A DNA stretch of 64,000 nt, from contig NZ_FRCH01000002.1 in assembly GCF_900142825.1 (NCBI RefSeq), positions 62,001 through 126,000 on the forward strand. Direction: 5' to 3'. The stretch comes from Rhodanobacter sp. OK091. Its GTDB lineage: Bacteria; Pseudomonadota; Gammaproteobacteria; Xanthomonadales; Rhodanobacteraceae. The notes under the pieces were generated by a model. That model was given only the letters and a program-made list of their open reading frames with translations, did not search any database and was not told the DNA's origin. The translations under genes and the position numbers were made by a program. Below, piece by piece: positions 1 to 7,605 of the stretch; position 1 is the stretch's first letter; each line of letters starts with the position of its first letter.

Positions 1-1
1 C

Positions 2-919
2 GTGTTCCGTCTGCCGCATGAAATCCATATCGTGCCGTCGGTCAGGCTGGAGCGCGAGCGGGTGGCGGTGGATGACGCGGTCAAGCCGCCGTTCCTGAGC
101 CGCCCATTGATCGATGAAGCGGATGCGCGCACGGTGCCGCTGCTGGGGCTGGGCATCGGCAACGACTTCGGTCACGGCAACGAGACCTACTTCAACGTGT
201 CGCAGGGCTGGCGGCCGCTGCGCTATTTCGACATGGCTTCGCCCTTCGCCAATATCGTGCCGGGCCGTGCACCGGATCCGTCGAAGGCGCTGTCATGGGA
301 GGCGGGTGTGCACGGCGTGCCGGTCACTGGTTTGTACTACGACGTCAGCCTGTTCTGGATCGACTTCAAGAATCGCATCGAGGCGCAGCACATCAATGCC
401 ACCGATGTGATCGAGGTGAATACCGGCGACACCCGCCATCGCGGCCTGGAAGGTCAGCTCAACTACGACTTCTTGGCAGCCACCGCGCTGTCCGATCGCG
501 GCGAGCATCTGGAGGCGTTTGCCAATATCAGCCTGCTCGATGCGCGCTTCACCGCCAGCACCATCCCAGGGCAGGTCGGCAAGGTGCCGGCCTATGCACC
601 GCGCTATCTGGCCAAGGCGGGGGTGACCTGGCGCGTCGAGCAGCGGGTGAAGCTCAGCCTCACCGCGGTGTCGGCAGCGGCGCAGTATTGGCAGGATTCC
701 GACCAGGCGTTCGGCAGCGGTACCAGCTATCTGCCGGCGCGCATCCCGGCTTACACGGTGATCGACGTGGCCGGTGACTGGCAGCTCAATCGCAACCTGC
801 GGTTGCTCGCCGGCATCAGCAACCTCGCCGACAGGCATTACTACGATCGCGTCTGGCAGACCGGGCTGGAACCGGCGATCGGACGCGCCTGGTACACCGG
901 GATCGCACTGACGTTGTGA
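2..919 (+). CDS. TonB-dependent receptor, C-terminal part (5' end outside window)
   Basis: Only the last ~305 residues of an outer-membrane beta-barrel receptor are inside the window; the plug domain and N-terminus lie to the left. The visible part has alternating hydrophobic/aromatic strands typical of the barrel, including YFNVSQGWRP, LSWEAGVHG, HRGLEGQLNYDF and a final AWYTGIALTL. The pattern resembles FecA-like siderophore or ferric-citrate receptors, which import iron chelates with TonB energy. The reading frame is open from the left edge and ends at TGA 917-919. The substrate cannot be told from this fragment. The next gene starts 113 bases downstream on the same strand; I see no terminator between them. 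Confidence 0.85.
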   Translation: MFRLPHEIHIVPSVRLERERVAVDDAVKPPFLSRPLIDEADARTVPLLGLGIGNDFGHGNETYFNVSQGWRPLRYFDMASPFANIVPGRAPDPSKALSWEAGVHGVPVTGLYYDVSLFWIDFKNRIEAQHINATDVIEVNTGDTRHRGLEGQLNYDFLAATALSDRGEHLEAFANISLLDARFTASTIPGQVGKVPAYAPRYLAKAGVTWRVEQRVKLSLTAVSAAAQYWQDSDQAFGSGTSYLPARIPAYTVIDVAGDWQLNRNLRLLAGISNLADRHYYDRVWQTGLEPAIGRAWYTGIALTL

Positions 920-1032
920 TCGATCCATACCCGCTCGGGCACACCCATACCCGCCACTGCAGTATCTTCACCCACTGCCATGTCGCGTGCCGCCATGGAC
1001 ATCCATCACGAATCCACCGCGGGAGCTGCATC

Positions 1033-4000
1033 ATGTCGGTCCGTCATGCTTTCCACTCCACGGTCGTACTCGGCGGGCTGTTGCTGCTTGGTGCGGCGCC
1101 GACGCTTCGTGCAGCAGAGCCGCCGCAGCCCGGCAGTGTGTCCGACGCGCTCGAATGGCGACTGGTCGGACCGTTCCGCGGCGGCTGGGCGACCATGGCG
1201 GCAGGCGTTCCGGATCGGCCCGACACGTTCTATATCGGTGCGGCCGGCGGTGGCGTGTGGAAGACCGCCGATGCCGGACGTACCTGGCAGTCGCTGTTCG
1301 ACAAGCAGCCGGCCGCACCGGTCGGCGCGCTGGCGGTAGCACCCTCGAATCCCGACATCATGTACGTGGGCACCGGCCAGGTCGCCGCGCGCTACGACGT
1401 GGCCGCCGGCAATGGCGTATACCGCTCGAGCGATGGTGGCCAGCACTGGCAGCATGTGGGCCTGGAGCAGACCCGCCACATCGGCAGGATCCTGGTCGAT
1501 CCGCAGCACCCCGATACCTTGCTGGTCGGCGCGCTCGGCCACTACTACGGGCCGAACCACGAGCGCGGTGTGTTCCGCTCCACCGACGGCGGCAAGAGTT
1601 GGCAGCAGACGCTGTTCATCGATGCCGACACCGGCGTGGTGGATCTGGCCGCCGATCCGGCCAACCCCTCCATCATCTACGCGGCTGCCTGGCAGGTGCG
1701 CAACTATCCGTGGCTGTCGTACTTTCAACCGAACGCGGGACCTGGCAGCGGGCTGTATCGCTCCAGCGATGGCGGTGCGACCTGGTCGCGCATCAGCGGC
1801 CACGGCTGGCCGACCGGCTCGCTCGGTCGCATCGGTCTGGCCACGGCCAGTGGCGGCCGCGTCTATGCGGTGATCAATGCCGCGCCGAACAGCGGCAACG
1901 TTCCGCATGCCGCGTCGAAGAATCAGGGTGGCTTGTACCGTTCGGACGACAGCGGTGCGACGTGGCAGCTGGTCAGCCAGGAAGGCTGGCTGGAAAACGA
2001 CTACTTCAGCCGCATCACGACCGACCCCAGCGACCGCGACCGCATCTATTCGGCGGGCCAGTCGATCCGCCGTTCCGACGATGGCGGCCAGCACTGGACC
2101 ATCTTCAAGGGCGCGCCCGGTGGCGACGACTACCATTTCCTGTGGATCAACCCGAAAAACACGCAGCGGATGATTACCGCCAGCGACCAGGGTGCGGTGG
2201 TCAGCGTCAACGGTGGCCGGAGCTGGAGCAGCTGGTACAACCAGCCGACCGGCCAGTTCTATCACCTCGGCGCCGACAACCAGTTTCCGTACTGGATCTA
2301 TTCCGGCCAGCAGGACTCCGGCACCGTCGGTATCGCCAGCCGCAGCGACTACGGCTCGATCTCGTACCGCGACTGGCGTCCGGTCGGCGGTGACGAGCGC
2401 GATTACGACCTGCCTGATCCGGCCGATCCGAACATCGTGTACGGCTCGGGTCTGGGCGGCCGCGTGTCGCGCTGGAACCGCACCACCGGCGTGGTGCAGA
2501 ACGTCACGCCGTGGCCGGTCAACAGTTACGGCCAGCGTCCCACCGAATACAAATACCACTACACCTGGATCACCCCGATCGCATTCGCGGCCAAGCCGCC
2601 GTATGCGTTGTACCTGGGGGCGCAGGTGCTGTTCCGCAGCACCGACCAAGGCCAGCACTGGGATGTCATCAGCCCCGAATTGAACGGCAAGGTCGCCGGC
2701 GCTACGCATTGCGACGGCAACCCCACCCCGGCGCAGGCGCGCGATTGCGGTTACGGCGTGATCTACAGCATCGCGCCGTCGCCACGCAGCAACGACGAGA
2801 TCTGGATCGGCACCGACGATGGGCTGGTCCAGCTCACCCGAGATGGCGGCAAGAGCTGGCACAACGTCACCCCCAAAGGCTTGCCCGCGTGGGCCATGAT
2901 CAGCACGCTCGATGTTTCCGCACTGCAGGCGGGAACCGCTTATGCCGCGGTGAACAATCATCGCCAGGATGATTTCCGCCCCCACGTGTGGCGCACTCAT
3001 GACTATGGCGCGAACTGGACGGACATCGCTGCCGGCCTGCCGCCCTCCAGTTTCGTCGATGTGGTGCGCGCCGATCCGGTCAAGGCAGGCCTGCTTTACG
3101 CCGGCACCGAGACGGGGGTGTTCGTCTCGCTCGACGACGGCGCGCACTGGCAGGCGCTGCAGAAAAACCTGCCGACCGCCTGGGTGCGCGATCTGCTGGT
3201 GCACGGCAACGACTTGATCGCCGCCACCCAGGGCCGCGCGATCTGGGTCCTCGACGATGTGTCGTCGCTGCGCCAGACCAGCGCTGCGATCATGCGCGAG
3301 CCCGCCCACTTGTACACGCCAGCACCCGCCGTGCGTGTGCGCGCCAACGAGAACAAGGACACGCCGCTGCCGCCGGAGACCGCGCTGGGTCAGAACCCAC
3401 CCAGTGGCGCGGTGATCGATTACCGGCTCGCGGCTGCCGCGAAGGGACCGGTGACGCTGGACATCCTCGACAGCAAGGGCCAGCTGGTGCGCCATTACGC
3501 CAGCAACGACAAACCCGAGAAGCTCGATGCCGATCGCTATTTCGAGGAGGGCTGGTTGCGCCCGGGCGCGCCGTTGTCGGCCGCGGCCGGCACGCATCGT
3601 TTCGTGTGGGACCTGCATTATCCGCGGCCGCCGGCGATCGAATACGGCTACAGCATCGCCGCCACTTGGGATTCGGACACACCACTCACGCCTGGCGGTG
3701 CGCTTGCGCTGCCCGGCACCTATCAAGTGGTGCTGAAAGTCGACGGCAAGACGTACCGTGTGCCGCTGCAGGTCACCGCGGACCCGCGCGGGCATGTCAG
3801 CGAAAGCGAGCTCGCCGCCGGACTCGCGTTCTCGCAGCATATCGGCCAAACGTTGCAACAGGTGTGGCAGAACTACGGCGACGTGCAGTCCGTGCGCAAG
3901 CAGCTGGATGCGTTGCATGAGAAGTTGGGCAAGGACAGCGCACGGCAGCCGTTGCTGACCGGTGTGGACGCGCTGCGCGCGAAAACCCAGCCGCTGGTCA

Positions 4001-4290
4001 GCGGCAGCGGCGAAACCTCGTCCAACCTGCACGCGATGAGCGACGCACTCACCGCGATCGCCACCGATGTGGAAGGCGCGGACAGCGCACCGACCACCGG
4101 CCAGCAGCAGGCGCTTGCCGAGTACGAGTCCAATCTCGACAAGGCGCTGGCGCAGTGGCAGACGTTGCGCACCACCGATCTGCCGAAGCTCAACGGGCAA
4201 CTGCACGATGCGGGCATCGCCACGATCGTGCTGCAGGCACCGGGCCAGGTACACGCCGATGAACCCGGCGAGTCGCAAGACATGCCATGA
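1033..4290 (+). CDS. Secreted VPS10/BNR Asp-box beta-propeller protein
   Basis: About 1085 residues. I chose ATG 1033 because it gives a clear Sec signal peptide (residues 1-26, hydrophobic VVLGGLLLLGAA, cleavage near LRAA-EPP) with GGGAG upstream; the open frame extends further up without a signal. The mature protein carries about eleven Asp-box motifs (S-x-D-x-G-x-x-W type, such as SSDGGQHW, STDGGKSW, TRDGGKSW, SLDDGAHW), the hallmark of sortilin/VPS10 and BNR sialidase-like propellers. The ~300 C-terminal residues form a separate region lacking Asp boxes. Such proteins are often labelled glycosyl hydrolase, but Asp boxes are structural and I see no sialidase catalytic set, so activity is unknown. 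Probably periplasmic or secreted. Confidence 0.85.
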   Translation: MSVRHAFHSTVVLGGLLLLGAAPTLRAAEPPQPGSVSDALEWRLVGPFRGGWATMAAGVPDRPDTFYIGAAGGGVWKTADAGRTWQSLFDKQPAAPVGALAVAPSNPDIMYVGTGQVAARYDVAAGNGVYRSSDGGQHWQHVGLEQTRHIGRILVDPQHPDTLLVGALGHYYGPNHERGVFRSTDGGKSWQQTLFIDADTGVVDLAADPANPSIIYAAAWQVRNYPWLSYFQPNAGPGSGLYRSSDGGATWSRISGHGWPTGSLGRIGLATASGGRVYAVINAAPNSGNVPHAASKNQGGLYRSDDSGATWQLVSQEGWLENDYFSRITTDPSDRDRIYSAGQSIRRSDDGGQHWTIFKGAPGGDDYHFLWINPKNTQRMITASDQGAVVSVNGGRSWSSWYNQPTGQFYHLGADNQFPYWIYSGQQDSGTVGIASRSDYGSISYRDWRPVGGDERDYDLPDPADPNIVYGSGLGGRVSRWNRTTGVVQNVTPWPVNSYGQRPTEYKYHYTWITPIAFAAKPPYALYLGAQVLFRSTDQGQHWDVISPELNGKVAGATHCDGNPTPAQARDCGYGVIYSIAPSPRSNDEIWIGTDDGLVQLTRDGGKSWHNVTPKGLPAWAMISTLDVSALQAGTAYAAVNNHRQDDFRPHVWRTHDYGANWTDIAAGLPPSSFVDVVRADPVKAGLLYAGTETGVFVSLDDGAHWQALQKNLPTAWVRDLLVHGNDLIAATQGRAIWVLDDVSSLRQTSAAIMREPAHLYTPAPAVRVRANENKDTPLPPETALGQNPPSGAVIDYRLAAAAKGPVTLDILDSKGQLVRHYASNDKPEKLDADRYFEEGWLRPGAPLSAAAGTHRFVWDLHYPRPPAIEYGYSIAATWDSDTPLTPGGALALPGTYQVVLKVDGKTYRVPLQVTADPRGHVSESELAAGLAFSQHIGQTLQQVWQNYGDVQSVRKQLDALHEKLGKDSARQPLLTGVDALRAKTQPLVSGSGETSSNLHAMSDALTAIATDVEGADSAPTTGQQQALAEYESNLDKALAQWQTLRTTDLPKLNGQLHDAGIATIVLQAPGQVHADEPGESQDMP

Positions 4291-4299
4291 GTCGGAGGG

Positions 4300-4335
4300 C
4301 TTCTTAAGCGCTTCATAAGCGGATCACCGGATAAT
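4300..4335 (+). promoter_or_regulatory. Response-regulator direct repeat and -10 element upstream of the two-component operon
   Basis: Two 11-base direct repeats sit back to back: CTTCTTAAGCG (4300-4310) and CTTCATAAGCG (4311-4321). Inside them CTTAAG-N5-CATAAG (4303-4319) matches the PmrA/QseB-type box YTTAAK-N5-YTTAAK with one mismatch. A good -10 hexamer, GATAAT, lies at 4330-4335, ten bases downstream, and there is no recognisable -35, as expected for an activator-dependent promoter. The GTG start of the regulator is 63 bases beyond. Autoregulation by the downstream regulator is inferred. Confidence 0.6.
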
Positions 4336-4398
4336 CCGCCACATAGACGCGATGTCGTCACGCCGGTCATCGCGTGACGCGGCCGCAGGAGTCCGTTC

Positions 4399-5064
4399 GT
4401 GCACATCATCCTGGTGGAAGATGATCCTCAGCTCGGCGCCGCCATCCAGCGTGCGCTGGAGCGTCTCGCCTATACGGTGAGCTGGCTGCGCGATGGCCGC
4501 GAGGCGTTGCTGGCGTTGCGCGACGAGACCGCCGACCTGGTGCTGCTCGATCTGGGCCTGCCCGGCAAGGATGGACTGGACGTGCTGATCGAGGCGCGGC
4601 GCGCCCACGTGAAGACACCGGTGATCGTGATGACGGCGCGCGACGGCCTGGAAGCCCGCGTCCATGGCCTGGACGCCGGCGCCGACGATTACCTGATCAA
4701 GCCGTTCCATCTCGACGAGCTGGGTGCGCGCATCCGCTCGCTGACCCGGCGCGCCCACGGTCTGGCCGCGAACCGCATCGAAGTCGGCGCACTGAGCATC
4801 GACCTGGGCACGTCCGAAGTGGCCTTTCGCGGCGAGCGCATCGAACTGACCCGGCGCGAATTCTCCTTGTTGCAGATTCTGATGGAGCGCGCCGGCCGGC
4901 TGGTGCGCCGCGAGAGCCTGGAGAATTCGCTGTACGGTATCGACAACATGGTGGGCAGCAGTGCGCTGGAGGTACTGGTGCACACGCTGCGCCGCAAGCT
5001 GAGTTTCGACACGATCCAGACCGTGCGGGGATTCGGCTACATGATTCCGCGTGAGCCGAAGTGA
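4399..5064 (+). CDS. OmpR/PmrA-family response regulator
   Basis: 221 residues: N-terminal receiver domain (1-115) with acidic pair D8-D9, phospho-acceptor D51 (LLDLGLPGKDG), T79 and K101 (LIKPFH), followed by a winged-helix DNA-binding domain (about 125-220; ELTRREFSLL, TVRGFGYMI). Start GTG 4399 is preceded by GCAGGAG and gives a standard N-terminus. Its stop overlaps the GTG of the kinase gene by four bases (GTGA), so the two are translationally coupled partners. The repeat in its own promoter fits PmrA/QseB relatives. A similar repeat precedes the RND efflux operon at 13.1 kb, making that operon a likely target. Confidence 0.93.
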   Translation: MHIILVEDDPQLGAAIQRALERLAYTVSWLRDGREALLALRDETADLVLLDLGLPGKDGLDVLIEARRAHVKTPVIVMTARDGLEARVHGLDAGADDYLIKPFHLDELGARIRSLTRRAHGLAANRIEVGALSIDLGTSEVAFRGERIELTRREFSLLQILMERAGRLVRRESLENSLYGIDNMVGSSALEVLVHTLRRKLSFDTIQTVRGFGYMIPREPK

Positions 5065-6455
5065 AACTGGACAGCCTGCATGCGAGGCTGCGCTGGCTGA
5101 TCATCCTGGTGATCGCCGCGGTGCTGCTGCCGCTCGGGCTGTACAGCTATCACCGGACCATCCACGAAGTGGACGAGCTGTCCGACGGCCGGCTGGCGCA
5201 GTCGGCGCGGACGCTGCAGGTGCTGGTCGAGCATGCCGGCACCAGCGCGCTTCGCGGCCAGGCTGCCGAAGGGATACTGGTGCCGATCGAGACCGGCGTT
5301 GCGCGCTCGCACAACGCTCGCGACCATACCTATGAATCCGAGGTCGGTTTCCAGATCTTCGGCCGCTCGGGACACATGACGCTGGCAACCGCCAATCTGG
5401 CGTCGCTGCCGCCGCCGGCAGCGGACGACGCCCCTTTCCGCGATGTGCAGCAGGACGGCTACACCTGGCGCGTATTCACGCTGCAAGACCCCGCCGATGG
5501 CATCGTGATCCGCACTGGTGAGCGCTACGACAGCCGCCACGACATCACGCGTGCCTTGTGGGTGGAGCACGGCCTGCCGCTGCTGATCATCCTGCCGCTG
5601 CTTGCCGTGCTGGTGGGTTGGGCGATACGGCGCGGACTGCGTCCGCTGGAATCGCTGACCCGGACTTTGTCCATCAGGAAACCAGGAAGCCACGAACCCG
5701 TGCTGCTGCCTGACGCGCCGCTGGAATTGCAGCCGGTGCTGACGGCATTGAATGGGCAGCTGGTGAGCCTGGAGGATGCGCTGGAGCGCGAACGCCGTTT
5801 CAGCGCGGACGTTGCGCACGAGCTGCGCACACCGTTGGCCGCGGTCATGATCAATCTCGAGAGCGCGATGACGACGACCGATCCGGCCGAAGTGAACGCG
5901 ACCCTGACCAACGCCCAGCACGGTGTCGCCGCACTGGCACGGCGCATCGAGCAGCTGCTGGCATTGGCCCGGCTGGAATCGGGCGCGGCATCGGGCCAGC
6001 GCACGGCTGTCGATCTGATTGCCGTCGCCATGGATGTAGTCGAGGAACTGGCGCCGGTGATTGCCGAGAGCGGCGTGGAGTTGAGCGTGGCGCCGCTGGC
6101 GCCGCAGGTGATCATCCATGGCTACGAAGCGGCGATCGCGGCGTTGTTGCGCAACCTGCTGGAAAATGCCTTGCGCCACGTCCCTGCCGGCGGACAGGTA
6201 CAACTGTCCATCGAACAAGGTGAGCATGACGCGCTGGTGGATGTCGTCGACGATGGTCCCGGCATTCCGGCGGAACGCCGGGCCAGCGTGTTCGCGCGCT
6301 TCCATCGCGAAGCCGGCAGCCGCGGCGATGGTTTCGGACTGGGCTTGTCGATCGTGCAGCGTGCGGCGCAATTGCATGGCGCCACGATCGAGCTGCTCGA
6401 TTCACCTTACGGCCAGGGCCTGCGGGTGCGTGTGGTGATCCCGCTGTCGTCGTGA
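5061..6455 (+). CDS. Membrane sensor histidine kinase (QseC/PmrB type)
   Basis: 464 residues. Two membrane segments (about 13-30 and 172-190) bracket a ~140-residue periplasmic sensor region. A short HAMP-like linker follows, then the HisKA helix with H253 in VAHELRTPLAA and the ATPase domain with an N box (RNLLENALRH), DDGPGIP and GFGLGLSIVQ. It autophosphorylates and passes phosphate to the regulator encoded just upstream; the start codon GTG overlaps that gene's stop. The periplasmic domain is the 1-kinase-sensor size seen in QseC/TctE relatives; the signal is unknown. The gene ends 38 bases before a converging gene. Confidence 0.92.
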   Translation: MKLDSLHARLRWLIILVIAAVLLPLGLYSYHRTIHEVDELSDGRLAQSARTLQVLVEHAGTSALRGQAAEGILVPIETGVARSHNARDHTYESEVGFQIFGRSGHMTLATANLASLPPPAADDAPFRDVQQDGYTWRVFTLQDPADGIVIRTGERYDSRHDITRALWVEHGLPLLIILPLLAVLVGWAIRRGLRPLESLTRTLSIRKPGSHEPVLLPDAPLELQPVLTALNGQLVSLEDALERERRFSADVAHELRTPLAAVMINLESAMTTTDPAEVNATLTNAQHGVAALARRIEQLLALARLESGAASGQRTAVDLIAVAMDVVEELAPVIAESGVELSVAPLAPQVIIHGYEAAIAALLRNLLENALRHVPAGGQVQLSIEQGEHDALVDVVDDGPGIPAERRASVFARFHREAGSRGDGFGLGLSIVQRAAQLHGATIELLDSPYGQGLRVRVVIPLSS

Positions 6456-6492
6456 ACGAAGTCCGCGACGACAGCACTCGCGTGACGCCGGC

Positions 6493-7533
6493 TCAGTGAT
6501 GCCCGACGGTGAGGACGCTGAAGCTGTCCGGTTCGATCGTCGGCCGGCCATTGGCCTGTTTGGCGGTACCGAAGCGTGCTGCCGAGAGATACAGCCGGTG
6601 CAGCTTCGGATCGAGCGCGAGCGTGCGCGCGCTGGTCTGGGTGGGGATGGTCGCCGCCACCGTGTAGTGGTCCGGATCGTTCTCGTGCACCGCGGTGATC
6701 GTGCCGCTCTCGCCATTGGAGCTGTAGACCATGGAAGTGGCATCGTCGAACACCACCGCATCCGGGCCGTCGCCGATCGCGACGGTAGCCACCTGATGAC
6801 CGTTTGTGGCATCGGTGACCGCCATCGTGCGGTTGTCGCAGACCGAGAACAGCCGGTGATGCGCCGCGTCGATGGCCAGACCGCTGGGCGATTCGCACGG
6901 CGCCAGCGGCCAGGTCTGCAGCACCTTGCTGCTGGCCGAGTCGATCTGCACCAGTTCGGACTTGTCCTCGATGTTCACGTAGACATGTCCCGCGCCATCG
7001 GAGACCGCGAACTCCGGCTTGCCGGGCAGCGCAATCGTGCCGATCACGGCATTTTTTGCCGGATCGATCACGCTGGCGTTGCCGCTCTTGCCGTTGAGGG
7101 TAAACACGTGGTGCGAAGCGCTGTCGTAGACGATCGCATCGGGCTTCTCGCCGGTGCCGGTAATGGTCGCGACGGTTTTCAGCGAGCCCAGGTCGAACAC
7201 GGTCACCGAGGCGTTCTTGCCGTCGCTGGTGTAGCCGCGCTGCAGGTCCGGCGCGATCGCGATGCCATGCACGCCCTGGGTGTCGGCAATCGTGCCGATC
7301 TGCTTGTGTTGGTCGACGTCGATCACCAGCACGCGGTCGCCGCGGCTGACGAAGAGATGGCGGTGCTGCGCATCGAAACTCAGGTAATCCCAGCCACCGG
7401 CGCCGGCCAGCGGCAGTCGCGAAAGCACCTGATAGGCCGTGCCTGGCGCCGTTGCCGTGGCGGCTGCAGCCACTTGCGGAAGGCAAGCCAGCGCGAGCAG
7501 CGCCGGAAGGAAACTGCTTGGCCGTAATTGCAT
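6493..7533 (-). CDS. Exported YncE-like (YVTN) beta-propeller protein
   Basis: 346 residues with a signal peptide (about 1-24, LPALLALACLPQVAAA). The rest is a row of ~45-residue propeller blades with YVTN/PQQ-like repeats (RVLVIDVDQHKQIGTI, VTVFDLGSLKTVATI, ASVIDPAKNAVIGTIALPG). No enzyme motif is visible. Family members (YncE-like) are periplasmic and poorly understood; some bind DNA or other ligands. It starts 72 bases downstream of the RND permease gene on the same strand, preceded by an AGGTG-type ribosome site, so it may be the last gene of the efflux operon. A role with the pump is only a guess from position. Confidence 0.8.
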   Translation of the reverse strand: MQLRPSSFLPALLALACLPQVAAAATATAPGTAYQVLSRLPLAGAGGWDYLSFDAQHRHLFVSRGDRVLVIDVDQHKQIGTIADTQGVHGIAIAPDLQRGYTSDGKNASVTVFDLGSLKTVATITGTGEKPDAIVYDSASHHVFTLNGKSGNASVIDPAKNAVIGTIALPGKPEFAVSDGAGHVYVNIEDKSELVQIDSASSKVLQTWPLAPCESPSGLAIDAAHHRLFSVCDNRTMAVTDATNGHQVATVAIGDGPDAVVFDDATSMVYSSNGESGTITAVHENDPDHYTVAATIPTQTSARTLALDPKLHRLYLSAARFGTAKQANGRPTIEPDSFSVLTVGHH

Positions 7534-7605
7534 GGTGACACCTCGAATAAGCAGGGAAGGGCGGGTATCGCTGCAGCAGGATGCAGGCGCAGGCTTACGC
7601 CGTCC

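Noticed and set aside
1-919. Calling a specific siderophore for the first TonB receptor
   Set aside because: The plug and promoter are outside the window and no iron-related gene is next to it.
1006-4278. A 1090-codon open frame on the minus strand opposite the Asp-box protein gene
   Set aside because: It mirrors the plus-strand gene, has an Arg/Val/His/Ala-rich composition with no family motif, and arises from the lack of stop codons in high-GC antisense frames.
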